A stretch of DNA of 64,000 bases from the NCBI RefSeq assembly GCF_904061905.1, contig NZ_CAJFCI010000030.1, positions 62,001 to 126,000 on the forward strand, given 5' to 3'. The stretch's first letter is position 1; each line of letters opens with the position of its first letter. Source of the stretch: Zestomonas carbonaria. Lineage in GTDB: Bacteria > Pseudomonadota > Gammaproteobacteria > Pseudomonadales > Pseudomonadaceae. The position numbers were made by a program, and so were the translations under genes. Below the pieces are notes generated by a model that had not been told where the DNA came from, searched no databases, and saw only the letters and a list, made by a program, of their open reading frames with translations. Positions 8,861 through 17,356 of this stretch are shown here, piece by piece.

Positions 8861-10246
8861 TCACTCACGCGCACCAGGAATGGCCAGCAGCTCGGTCAAC
8901 GCCTCATCCAGAGTGGCGATCAACCGATCCGCATCGGCTTCCGAGGTATCCGGGCAACACAGGGTCATGTTGTGGAACGGCGTGATCAGGATGCCGCGGT
9001 TGATCAGGTACAGGTGCAGGGCCATCTGCAAGTCGTCGTGGAAGGCCGCTTCCGCCTCGGCGCCGGTCTTCGGCGGTTGCGGGCAGAACTGGAACTCGCA
9101 GCGCGCGCCCAGTTCGGTCACCGACCATTGCAGCCCGTGCTTGCCGATCAGCCCTCGGAAGCCTTCGGCCAGCCGCGCCGCCAGCGGCAGCATGTGGTCG
9201 TAGGCGGCCTGGGTCATCACCTGTTCGAGGTTGGCGCGCATGCAGTGCATGGCCAGGGCGTTGGCCGACAGGGTGGTGCCCATGCCGCTGTGGCCATGGC
9301 TGTGCTCGCTGGCGTGCCGGCGGGCCTGGGACATGGCGTCGGCCATCGCCGCGCTGCAACCGAACACGCCACAGGGCACGCCGCCGGCGATCGGCTTGCC
9401 GAGCACGAAGAAGTCCGGGTCGAGTCCCCACAGCTTCGTGCAGCCGCCGATGCCGGTGGAGATGGTGTGGGTCTCGTCGACGATCAGCAGAGAGCCGTAG
9501 CGGCGGGTCAGCTCGCGGCATTTCTGCAGGAAGCCGGGCTCGGGCAGGACCATGCCGATGTTGGTCATCGCCGGCTCGCAGAGCAGGGCGCAGACGTCGC
9601 CCTGGGCCAGCGCGGCCTCCAGGGCGGCAATGTCGTTGAAGGGGATCGAGCGACTGTAGCGGGTCAGGTCGTGGGCCTGGCCGACCAGCCCGGAGCGGTG
9701 CACCGTTCGGCCGTCGCGGTGGCGAACCATGACGTCGTCCACGGTGCCGTGGTAGCAGCCGTCGAACACCAGCAGCACCTTGCGCCCGGTGATCGCCCGT
9801 GCCCAGCGCAGCACGTAGCGGTTGGCATCGGTGGCGGTCGCGGTGACCTGCCAGTAGGGCAGGCCGAAGCGCCCGGCGAGCAGTTCACCGGCGACCACCG
9901 CATCCTCGCCGGGCAGCATGGTGGTCAGGCCGTTGCCCGCCTGTTCGGCCAGGGCCCTGGCGATCGGCGCCGGCGAGTGGCCGAACATGCTGCCGGTGTC
10001 GCCCAGGCAGAAGTCGATGTATTCGTGGCCGTCCACGTCATGGAAGCGCGCGCCCTGGGCGCGTTCGACGAACAGCGGGCAGGGCGTCGACCAGTCGGCC
10101 ATCCAGTGCATCGGCACGCCGCCGAACAGCGAATGGCGGGCGCGTTCGGCCAGGGCGACGGATTTCGGGTTCTGTTCCAGGAAACGCTGCCGCTCGCGGG
10201 CGGCGAAGGTTTCCACGGCGTGCTCGGCGATACCACTGGCAGTCAT
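8861..10246 (-). CDS. Class-III PLP aminotransferase, GSA-aminomutase-like
   Basis: A 461-residue class-III aminotransferase with the FDGCYHGTVDD motif, DETHTIS (PLP Asp) and LGKPIAGGVPCG (PLP Lys). The fold is closest to glutamate-1-semialdehyde aminomutases, but its place beside a PauA-type ligase points to amine catabolism rather than heme synthesis. It starts at ATG 10246 with GAGGT eight bases upstream; an upstream in-frame ATG at 10291 would run through the operator palindrome and is rejected. An 18-bp palindrome (10279-10296) lies 33 bases before the start. It is divergent from the GntR regulator gene at 10498. Confidence 0.88.
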   Translation of the reverse strand: MTASGIAEHAVETFAARERQRFLEQNPKSVALAERARHSLFGGVPMHWMADWSTPCPLFVERAQGARFHDVDGHEYIDFCLGDTGSMFGHSPAPIARALAEQAGNGLTTMLPGEDAVVAGELLAGRFGLPYWQVTATATDANRYVLRWARAITGRKVLLVFDGCYHGTVDDVMVRHRDGRTVHRSGLVGQAHDLTRYSRSIPFNDIAALEAALAQGDVCALLCEPAMTNIGMVLPEPGFLQKCRELTRRYGSLLIVDETHTISTGIGGCTKLWGLDPDFFVLGKPIAGGVPCGVFGCSAAMADAMSQARRHASEHSHGHSGMGTTLSANALAMHCMRANLEQVMTQAAYDHMLPLAARLAEGFRGLIGKHGLQWSVTELGARCEFQFCPQPPKTGAEAEAAFHDDLQMALHLYLINRGILITPFHNMTLCCPDTSEADADRLIATLDEALTELLAIPGARE

Positions 10247-10278
10247 GTCGGACACCTCGTACGATTTCCTGAACATGC

Positions 10279-10296
10279 TATTTGTGATCACAAATA
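10279..10296. promoter_or_regulatory. Operator palindrome TATTTGTGATCACAAATA (probable GntR site)
   Basis: A perfect 18-bp palindrome 33 bases upstream of the aminotransferase start. Its core TGTGATCACA recurs at 10473-10482, next to the GntR-family gene. It is the expected kind of site for a FadR/FCD-type GntR dimer. Binding is inferred from position and symmetry. Confidence 0.7.
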
Positions 10297-10471
10297 AGTC
10301 AATAGCGGGTTCCCTTCGAGGGGCCCCGGCTTCTCGGAGGAACCCCGGGTATTGCTAGAATGGCCTCGCCATCAGAACAACATCGGTTCGGCTCGTTGTC
10401 AGGAGGCCGGTTCCGGAACGGGTCGTGAACAGACCGTGAGCCGGCGGTACAATGGCGTCGATTGTCGAACC

Positions 10472-10483
10472 CTGTGATCACAG
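10472..10483. promoter_or_regulatory. Second GntR-type operator, CTGTGATCACAG
   Basis: A perfect 12-bp palindrome with the same TGTGATCACA core as the site at 10279-10296. It ends 14 bases before the ATG of the GntR regulator, partly next to its AGGAG, so binding here would block the regulator's own transcription or translation initiation. This suggests autorepression. Confidence 0.65.
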
Positions 10484-10497
10484 AAACAGGAGTATCC

Positions 10498-11220
10498 ATG
10501 CGTAATTGCAGCCTGACCTTCGAGCAACTGCCCGCACCGCCCGCGGACCCGGCGCAGGCAAAACCTGCGGACAATTTGCAGGAGCAGCTTTACCAGAGCA
10601 TTCGCGCCGACCTGTTGGCGGGACGCTACCGCCCCGGCCAGGCGCTGAAGATCCGCGATCTGGCCCGGCAGTGGGGAACCAGCGCCATGCCGGTCCGCAC
10701 GGCGCTCCAGCGCCTGGTTGCCGAAGGCGCGTTGGAGGGAGAACCGCAACGCTCGATGCGGGTCCCGGCAATGACCCGCGAACGCTACGAACAACTTCTA
10801 TCGGTGCGCCTGGCACTCGAAGGCCTTGCAGTCGACCTAGCGGTGCCGCGGTTGACCCGCGATGACCTGCGTTGTTTGCGCAATTGCGTCGAAACGATGC
10901 AGGACGCCGTGCAAAAAGGCAGCATCGAACAGTATTTGAGCCACAACAGCCATTTTCACCTGCACCTGTACCAGCGCTGCGAAAACCCTCTTTTACTGCG
11001 CTTGATCGACTCGCTCTGGCTACAGGTAGGCCCCTTCTTCAACAGGTTGTTCAGCGAAGCGGACCTGTCATTGCGCCTGAATCAGTTCCATGGCGATGTC
11101 CTGGATGCCCTGGAACGTGGCGACGGCGCGGCGGCCCGGCAGGCGCTGGAACAGGACCTGAAATATTTCGGACACTATTTGCTAGGCTTGCTGGCGCTGG
11201 AGGAAGAACAGCGGGTTTGA
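10498..11220 (+). CDS. GntR-family transcriptional regulator (FCD domain)
   Basis: A 240-residue regulator. The N-terminal winged HTH (residues ~32-95: QLYQSIRADLLAGRYRPGQALKIRDLARQWGTSAMPVRTALQRLV) is followed by a helical FCD effector domain. That domain has the metal/ligand-type residues expected of the subfamily (NSHFHLHLY, FHGDVLDALERGD). The ATG at 10498 has AGGAG before it. A longer frame from 10462 would overlap the operator. It diverges from the aminotransferase/glutamine synthetase pair, and both promoters carry the same TGTGATCACA palindrome, so it very likely represses that pair and itself. The effector, perhaps an amine or its glutamyl product, is unknown. Confidence 0.88.
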   Translation: MRNCSLTFEQLPAPPADPAQAKPADNLQEQLYQSIRADLLAGRYRPGQALKIRDLARQWGTSAMPVRTALQRLVAEGALEGEPQRSMRVPAMTRERYEQLLSVRLALEGLAVDLAVPRLTRDDLRCLRNCVETMQDAVQKGSIEQYLSHNSHFHLHLYQRCENPLLLRLIDSLWLQVGPFFNRLFSEADLSLRLNQFHGDVLDALERGDGAAARQALEQDLKYFGHYLLGLLALEEEQRV

Positions 11221-11344
11221 TGTTTCAGATTGTGTCCCGGGGGACGTGGCGTAGCTGCCATGGCTCTACAATCGGGCCTGCGGAGACTCGGCCAGTCACG
11301 GCGGATAACCGGCAGACTGATTGTCACTGAGCCATTGCAGCCCC

Positions 11345-11461
11345 CTATTCATCGTTCTGCTTCGGCAACGTCGTCCCGACCAGGCGGACGATGGCGTCGT
11401 CGTTGGGGAAGATGTCCGTGATACCGACGCGAACCCTTGTCCAGGCCTCGAGCCGCTGCAA
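11345..11461 (-). mobile_element. Remnant of a transposase C-terminus (IS256-like)
   Basis: On the minus strand a 38-codon open stretch ends in TAG at 11345-11347 and reads LQRLEAWTRVRVG followed by ITDIFPNDDAIVRLVG and a QNDE end. This resembles the C-terminal segment of IS256-family transposases. No complete transposase, no start and no clear terminal inverted repeats are seen. Upstream on the same strand another frame stays open over ~11470-11640 without a recognisable match, which is consistent with a frameshifted relic. The 434-base gap 11221-11654 between the gntR and mrpA genes otherwise holds only the presumed mrp promoter. Confidence 0.5.
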
Positions 11462-11654
11462 GGGGTGGGGAATGGCGGCTCGGTGCCCGGGGTTCTCTCG
11501 GCAAGCTCGCCCAGTGCAATAGCGTGTTTGGCCATCGTGGTTTCTTTGATGACGATCGGGGTGGCAAACTCAGCCTGGCCGAAAACACGGGACTGGCCTT
11601 TCTCGCGCTTGGCGGCGCTTCTGGCGGCTCTCCGTTACACCATTGGACACACTT

Positions 11655-14546
11655 ATGCTGTTGTACTGGATCGTTCTGCTGCCCTTCATCGGCAGTGTTC
11701 TTGCTGCCCTGCTGCGTGCCAACGCCCGGAATCTGGAAGCCTGGCTGGCCGGATCGATAGCGCTTGCCTGTCTGGTGCTGACACTGCTGCTGTACCCCCA
11801 GATGGCGCAAGAAGGCGTGTTGCGCTACGACATTCCCTGGATACCAGCCTGGGGACTCGCCCTGACCATACGCATGGATGGCTTTTCCTGGCTGTTTTCG
11901 TTGCTGGTCAGCGGCATCGGTTTTCTGGTGGTGCTCTATGCGCGCTACTACATGTCGCCGAAAGATCCGGTGCCACGCTTTTTCTCCTTTCTGCTGGCCT
12001 TCATGGGCGCCATGCTGGGGCTGGTGCTGTCCGGCAACCTCATCCAGTTGGTGCTGTTCTGGGAATTGACCAGCCTGACGTCCTTCATGCTGATCGGTTA
12101 CTGGTATCACCGGGCCGATGCGCGGCGTGGCGCGCGCATGGCCTTTACCGTGACCGCCGCGGGTGGGTTGTGCCTGCTCGTTGGCCTGATATTGCTGGGG
12201 CAGATCGTCGGCAGCTACGACCTGGATGTGGTGCTGGCGGCCCGCGAGGAAATTCAGGCACATGACTGGTATCTGCCGATACTGATTCTGGTGGCGCTGG
12301 GGGCCTTGACCAAAAGCGCCCAGTTCCCCTTCCACTTCTGGCTGCCGCGCGCCATGGCGGCGCCCACTCCGGTGTCGGCCTATCTGCACTCGGCCACCAT
12401 GGTCAAGGCGGGGGTTTTTCTGCTGGTGCGCTTGTGGCCGGTGTTGTCCGGTACCGAAGCCTGGACCTGGGTGATTGGCACGGCAGGCCTGCTGACCCTG
12501 CTGATCGGAGCCTTCCTCGCGATCTTCCAGCATGACCTGAAGGGGCTGTTGGCCTACTCCACCATCAGCCACCTTGGACTGATTACCCTGCTGTTGGGGA
12601 TAGGAACGCCCCTGGCGGCGGTGGCGGCCATTTTCCATCTTCTCAATCACGCCACCTTCAAGGCGTCGCTGTTCATGGCGGCGGGCATCATCGACCACGA
12701 AAGCGGCACACGGGACCTGCGCCGCCTGAGTGGCTTGCGCAAGCAGATGCCGATCACGGCCACACTGGCCATCGTGGCGGCGGCCTCGATGGCCGGGGTC
12801 CCCCTGCTCAATGGCTTCCTGTCCAAGGAAATGTTCTTCGCTGAAACCGTGAACGTGGGCGATACCCACAACTGGTTCATGTCGGTGGCGGCCACCGTGG
12901 CCGGCGCCTTCAGCGTCTGCTATTCGCTGCGTTTCGTTTACGAGGTCTTTTTCGGGCCGGTGGCGACGGACCTGCCGCGCACGCCACATGAGCCACCGCA
13001 CTGGATGCGTTTCCCCGTGGAGTTTCTGGTGCTGATTTGCCTGGTCGTAGGTGTGCTGCCCGCCTTGACCATCGGGCCTTACCTGCATCTAGGGGTGCAG
13101 GCGGTACTGGGCGAGATGACGCCGCAATATAGCCTCAGCATCTGGCATGGCTTCAGCCTGCCATTGGTGATGAGTATCGTCGCCATGACTTGCGGGGTAC
13201 TGCTGTATTTCGTCCTGCGCAAACATTTCCGCATTACTTCCCGCGAACAGGCGCCTCTTCTGTACCGCTTCGACGGTCAGCGCTATTTCGACCAGGTACT
13301 GCTGTCCATCACGCGCTTTGCCGGCTTCGTGGAAAGCCGCTTCAGCAGCGATAACCTGCAACGCCAACTGCTGCTTGTCGTCGTTACCGTGCTGTTGCTG
13401 GGCAGTGTTGCCATCAATCGCACCATGGTGGCCGTCGACTGGTCGTTGCCGGCGTGGGACCCGGCCTTTGCGCTGCTCTGGCTGGTAGGGGGCGCGTGTG
13501 CCATTGCGGCAGCTCATCAGGCAAAGTTTCATCGGCTGGCGGCGCTGGCCTTCATGGGGGGGGCCGGTATCGTTACCTGCCTGACCTTCGCCTGGTTCTC
13601 GGCGCCGGACCTGGCCATGACGCAACTGGTCGTGGAAGTGGTGACGACGGTGCTGATCCTGCTGGGATTGCGCTGGCTGCCGCCGCGACTGAAGCCGAAG
13701 GAAACCGGTATCCAGGAAACTGTTGCCGACCGTGCGAGGCGTTTCCGTGACTTCCTGGTCGCCAGTGCCGTCGGGCTTGCCATGGCCATGCTCGCCTGGC
13801 TGTTGCTGACCCGCCAGCGTGGCGAACACCTGGCTTCCTATTTTGTCGAGCGCGCCCTGCCGGAAGGCGGCGGCAGCAATATCGTGAATGTGATCCTGGT
13901 GGATTTCCGCGGCTTCGATACCTTTGGCGAAATCGTCGTGCTCGGCATCGTGTCGCTGACGGTTTACGCCCTGTTGCGTCGTTTCCGGCCCGCGCCGGAG
14001 AGCATTCCGTTACCCCAGCAGCAAAACAGCGCCTCCAGCCTCCGCCCGGGAGATGAAGCCAAGACCGGCAGCCTGATGATTCCGGCGGTGTTCGTGCGTG
14101 CTTTGATGCCGGTTCTGATGCTGATCGCCATCTATCTGTTCCTGCGTGGCCATAACGCGCCCGGTGGCGGCTTTGTTGCCGGCCTGGTGATGTCGGTGGC
14201 CATCATCCTGCAATACATGGTGGCGGGTTCGCTCTGGGTGGAGTCGCACTTGCCGATTCGCCCCCATTACTGGATAGCGGCGGGCTTGTGGTTTGCCCTG
14301 CTCACCGGCATGGGGGCTTTCGTGTTCGGCTATCCGTTCCTGACCAGTCATTCGGCGCACCCGGTATTGCCGGTGCTAGGAGAAATACCCTTGCCCAGCG
14401 CCTTCCTGTTCGATCTGGGCATTTTCCTGCTGGTGGTGGGGGCAACGGTGCTGATTCTCGTCGGTCTGGCGCACCAGTCCATTCGCAGCCACCGTATGCC
14501 GGGCGGCAAGGTGGAAGAAACGACTGGCAATCGAGCCAGCCTTTAG
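11655..14546 (+). CDS. mrpA: Mrp antiporter subunit A, fused with the MrpB domain
   Basis: A 963-residue polytopic protein. The N-terminal ~750 residues are a complex-I-like antiporter unit with KSAQFPFHFWLPRAMAAPTPVSAYLHSATMVKAG-type helices. The last ~150 residues (RALMPVLMLIAIYLFLRGHNAPGGGFVAGL) are an MnhB/MrpB domain. The A-B fusion is typical of proteobacterial six-gene Mrp (Sha/Pha) operons. The complex exchanges Na+ or K+ for H+ across the inner membrane, giving salt and alkali tolerance. The ATG at 11655 is preferred to a TTG at 11643. It is the first gene of the mrpAB-C-D-E-F-G operon. Base use is visibly richer in A/T at third positions than in neighbouring core genes, suggesting transfer. 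Confidence 0.93.
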   Translation: MLLYWIVLLPFIGSVLAALLRANARNLEAWLAGSIALACLVLTLLLYPQMAQEGVLRYDIPWIPAWGLALTIRMDGFSWLFSLLVSGIGFLVVLYARYYMSPKDPVPRFFSFLLAFMGAMLGLVLSGNLIQLVLFWELTSLTSFMLIGYWYHRADARRGARMAFTVTAAGGLCLLVGLILLGQIVGSYDLDVVLAAREEIQAHDWYLPILILVALGALTKSAQFPFHFWLPRAMAAPTPVSAYLHSATMVKAGVFLLVRLWPVLSGTEAWTWVIGTAGLLTLLIGAFLAIFQHDLKGLLAYSTISHLGLITLLLGIGTPLAAVAAIFHLLNHATFKASLFMAAGIIDHESGTRDLRRLSGLRKQMPITATLAIVAAASMAGVPLLNGFLSKEMFFAETVNVGDTHNWFMSVAATVAGAFSVCYSLRFVYEVFFGPVATDLPRTPHEPPHWMRFPVEFLVLICLVVGVLPALTIGPYLHLGVQAVLGEMTPQYSLSIWHGFSLPLVMSIVAMTCGVLLYFVLRKHFRITSREQAPLLYRFDGQRYFDQVLLSITRFAGFVESRFSSDNLQRQLLLVVVTVLLLGSVAINRTMVAVDWSLPAWDPAFALLWLVGGACAIAAAHQAKFHRLAALAFMGGAGIVTCLTFAWFSAPDLAMTQLVVEVVTTVLILLGLRWLPPRLKPKETGIQETVADRARRFRDFLVASAVGLAMAMLAWLLLTRQRGEHLASYFVERALPEGGGSNIVNVILVDFRGFDTFGEIVVLGIVSLTVYALLRRFRPAPESIPLPQQQNSASSLRPGDEAKTGSLMIPAVFVRALMPVLMLIAIYLFLRGHNAPGGGFVAGLVMSVAIILQYMVAGSLWVESHLPIRPHYWIAAGLWFALLTGMGAFVFGYPFLTSHSAHPVLPVLGEIPLPSAFLFDLGIFLLVVGATVLILVGLAHQSIRSHRMPGGKVEETTGNRASL

Positions 14547-14569
14547 ATGGCAAACCCCGAGGGCAGTAG

Positions 14570-14917
14570 ATGGAATTGATACTGGCACTGGCCATTGGCG
14601 TTTTGACGGCTTCGGGCGTGTGGCTGCTGCTGCGGCCCCGAACCTTCCAGGTGATCATAGGGCTTTCCATATTGTCCTATGCCGTCAACCTGCTGCTGTT
14701 TGCCGTAGGGCAACTGAAAGCTGACGCCGTGCCTGTCATCGAGGAAGGCGTGGTATTGGCGGTGACCGAGTATGCCGACCCCGTGCCACAGGCGCTGGTG
14801 CTGACCGCCATCGTGATTGGTTTTGCCATGACGGCACTGTTTCTGGTGGTGCTGATGGCATCCCGGGGCCTGACTGGCACTGACCATGTGGATGGTCGTG
14901 AGGACTCGTCCCTATGA
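14570..14917 (+). CDS. mrpC: Mrp antiporter subunit C (NuoK-like)
   Basis: A 115-residue protein with three transmembrane helices, related to the NuoK subunit of complex I (RPRTFQVIIGLSILSYAVNLLLF and DPVPQALVLTAIVIGFAMTALFLVV). It is an obligate small subunit of the Mrp cation/proton antiporter. It starts 23 bases after mrpA, and its stop overlaps the mrpD start by four bases, indicating translational coupling. Length agrees with MnhC/MrpC from other bacteria. Confidence 0.93.
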   Translation: MELILALAIGVLTASGVWLLLRPRTFQVIIGLSILSYAVNLLLFAVGQLKADAVPVIEEGVVLAVTEYADPVPQALVLTAIVIGFAMTALFLVVLMASRGLTGTDHVDGREDSSL

Positions 14918-16587
14918 GTGGATGGCAGCAGCACCTGATCATCCTGCCGATACTGATTCCATTGTTTGCCGCGGTGGCGCTGGTTCCGATGGACGAGACC
15001 CGCCGGCGCAGCAAGGTTGCGATCGGCGTGGTTGCCGTACTGTTGCAGTTGGCCGTTGCCTTGTACTGGGTGGTGGTGGCCGACCGGGTGGAAGGCTCGG
15101 CGCCCGCTGCCGTGTACTTGCTTGCCAACTGGGATTCGCCGGTCGCCATTTCGTTGGCGCTGGATCGCCTCAATGCGTTGATGCTGTTGCTCAATGCGGT
15201 GCTGGCCATCGCTGCACTGATTTTTGCCGCAGCCAAATGGGATCGCGTCGGCGTGCACTTCCATGTGCTGTTCCAGTTGCTGCTGATGGGCATCAACGGC
15301 GCCTTCCTCACCAACGACCTGTTCAACCTGTTCGTATTCTTCGAAGTGATGCTGGCGGCATCCTATGGTTTGCTGCTGCACGGCTCGGGCAGGGTGCGGG
15401 TGAAGGCCGGGCTGCACTATATCGCGGTCAACCTGGTGGCATCGTCCATTTTCCTGGTGGGCGTGGCGCTCATGTATTCCGCCAGCGGCACCTTGAACAT
15501 GGCGGATATGGCGTACAAGGTGGCCACGCTGGGCGCTGCCGACCGCCAGTTGTTTGAAACGGGTGCCGCCGTGCTGGCCGTGGCTTTCCTGATCAAGAGC
15601 GCCATCTGGCCGCTCAACTTCTGGCTGCCAGCCAGTTATGGCGCGGCGGTGGCGCCGGTGAGCGCCATTTTTGCCATCATGACCAAGGTGGGTTTCTATG
15701 TGCTGCTGCGCCTGTGGCTGCTGGTGTTCGGCGAGAGTGCCGGGGTCAGTAGCAGCTTCGGCGCCGCCTGGCTGGTCGGCCTGGGCTTGATCACGCTGGG
15801 CTATGCCATCTTTGGCATGCTGGCGGCGACGAATTTCAAGCGCTTTGCCGGTTTCAGCGTGATCGCTTCAGCCGGGACCTTGTTGACGGCCATTCCACTG
15901 GGCGGCAGCCAGGGAACGGCCGCCGCGCTCTATTACCTGCTGGCATCGACCCTGGCGGTGGCCGCCTTCTACCTGCTGGTGGACCTGCTCGATCGTATCC
16001 GTGATTTCAGTGCCAGCCTGCTGGCGGTCACGATCGAGTCGTTCGAGGCGGAAGGCATGATTCTGCCGGAAGAGAGTGAAGTGGGCGTCGCGATTCCGGC
16101 CGCCATGGCCTTTCTTGCCTTGTCCTTCGGCCTCTGTCTTCTGGTGCTGAGCGGTCTGCCACCGCTGTCCGGTTTTGTCGGCAAGTTTGCATTGCTGGTC
16201 TCCGCTCTCGGGAGTGAGGCAGGCAGTGCCATGCAATACGCCGTCTGGCTGTTCGTGATATTGCTGGTAGTGGCCGGCTTTGCCGCAACCCTGACGTTGA
16301 CGCGCTTGGGGATTCAGTTGTTCTGGGTGCCGGAGCGTCACAAGAAGCCTCGTCTGCGCTTGGCCGAAGCCGGGCCGCTGACCGCGTTGATAGGGTTGAC
16401 GGTGCTCATCACGCTGGCGGCGGGGCCCGTGCTGGGTTATTTGCAGCGGGCAGCGGATGCGCTCCATGCACCGGCTGCCTACATAGAGGGTGTGTTGGGA
16501 GCGCTGCCCAAGGACAGGCAGGCGACGCCATCCCAGCATTCCTCGCTGTTGTCCGGGGAGCATGAGGACGAGGGGGCCCGGCTGTGA
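14914..16587 (+). CDS. mrpD: Mrp antiporter subunit D (complex-I antiporter-like)
   Basis: A 557-residue polytopic protein of the NuoL/M/N superfamily, the second antiporter-like unit of the Mrp complex. Key segments are NDLFNLFVFFEVMLAASYGLL (conserved Glu) and LIKSAIWPLNFWLPASYGAAVAPVSAIFAIMTKVG (conserved Lys residues for proton translocation). Its ATG overlaps mrpC by four bases, and its TGA overlaps the mrpE ATG (TGATG). A soluble hydrophilic C-terminal tail of ~30 residues follows the last helix. Confidence 0.93.
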   Translation: MSGWQQHLIILPILIPLFAAVALVPMDETRRRSKVAIGVVAVLLQLAVALYWVVVADRVEGSAPAAVYLLANWDSPVAISLALDRLNALMLLLNAVLAIAALIFAAAKWDRVGVHFHVLFQLLLMGINGAFLTNDLFNLFVFFEVMLAASYGLLLHGSGRVRVKAGLHYIAVNLVASSIFLVGVALMYSASGTLNMADMAYKVATLGAADRQLFETGAAVLAVAFLIKSAIWPLNFWLPASYGAAVAPVSAIFAIMTKVGFYVLLRLWLLVFGESAGVSSSFGAAWLVGLGLITLGYAIFGMLAATNFKRFAGFSVIASAGTLLTAIPLGGSQGTAAALYYLLASTLAVAAFYLLVDLLDRIRDFSASLLAVTIESFEAEGMILPEESEVGVAIPAAMAFLALSFGLCLLVLSGLPPLSGFVGKFALLVSALGSEAGSAMQYAVWLFVILLVVAGFAATLTLTRLGIQLFWVPERHKKPRLRLAEAGPLTALIGLTVLITLAAGPVLGYLQRAADALHAPAAYIEGVLGALPKDRQATPSQHSSLLSGEHEDEGARL

Positions 16588-17078
16588 TGCGCAAGCTTTT
16601 TCCTTATCCCTGGATGACATTGGTGCTTTGGGTCGTCTGGATGCTGCTCAATGAAACGCTGGCAGTGAGTCATGCGTTGCTGGGGGCGGTGCTGGCAATC
16701 TTCATGCCTCTCATGACGCGTGCCATGTATGTCCATGGCCGCATGAAAGTGAAGAAACTCTGGCTGGCGGTGTTGGTGGCGACCCGGGTGGTGGTGGATA
16801 TCACGGTTTCCTGCTGGAAAGTCTGCAAGATCATTCTCGGCACCAAGCAGGCTCGCAGCCGTTCCGGGTTCATCACCATCCGCCTCAACATTCGTTCGGT
16901 GTACGGCATGACCATTCTCGCCAGCATCGTGAACTCCACGCCGGGCACGGTGTGGACCGAACTCAGCGACGACAACAGGATCCTGCTGGTTCACTTGCTG
17001 GATTTGAATGAGGAGCAGGAGTTCCGGCGCATCTTTCACGAGCGTTATGAAAAGCCGTTGATGGAGATTTTCGAATGA
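16587..17078 (+). CDS. mrpE: Mrp antiporter subunit E
   Basis: A 163-residue protein with two to three N-terminal membrane helices and a soluble C-terminal domain containing NSTPGTVWTELSDDNRILLVHLLDL, the MrpE/MnhE signature. The start is taken at ATG 16587, overlapping the mrpD stop; a GTG one codon upstream (16584) is possible. It ends overlapping mrpF by four bases. It is required for assembly and activity of the Mrp complex in characterised systems. Confidence 0.92.
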   Translation: MRKLFPYPWMTLVLWVVWMLLNETLAVSHALLGAVLAIFMPLMTRAMYVHGRMKVKKLWLAVLVATRVVVDITVSCWKVCKIILGTKQARSRSGFITIRLNIRSVYGMTILASIVNSTPGTVWTELSDDNRILLVHLLDLNEEQEFRRIFHERYEKPLMEIFE

Positions 17079-17356
17079 TCGCGGATGCGCTGAATGCGGC
17101 TTTGATCTTCACCAGTTTCTGCGTGGTGTTGGCCATGTTGATGGCCACTTTGCGTCTCTTGCTTGGCCCGAAGGCCCAGGACCGGGTGATCTCTCTGGAC
17201 ATGCTGTACGTGTGCGGCATGATCCTGATGGTGCTGCAAGGCATGCGCCACCAGAGCGTCGTCTATTTCGAGCTGGCACTGCTGATTGCGGCGCTGGGAT
17301 TCGCTGGCTCCATGGCAATGGCGAAATTCCTGTTGCGCGGGGAAGTGATCGAATGA
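17075..17356 (+). CDS. mrpF: Mrp antiporter subunit F
   Basis: A 93-residue protein with three predicted transmembrane helices and the conserved LLLGPKAQDRVISLDML loop of MrpF/MnhF. The start overlaps mrpE (ATGA-type coupling) and the stop overlaps the mrpG start. In characterised systems MrpF also influences cholate efflux, but that is family knowledge, not visible here. Confidence 0.92.
   Translation: MIADALNAALIFTSFCVVLAMLMATLRLLLGPKAQDRVISLDMLYVCGMILMVLQGMRHQSVVYFELALLIAALGFAGSMAMAKFLLRGEVIE

Noticed and set aside
11321..12265. A plus-strand frame starting in the gntR-mrpA gap and running into mrpA
   Set aside because: It overlaps mrpA out of frame and shows no family pattern; mrpA is unmistakable.
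11349..13088. A 579-codon frame antisense to mrpA
   Set aside because: It is a low-complexity Gln/His/Gly-rich shadow; only its first part overlaps the transposase-like remnant, in a different frame.
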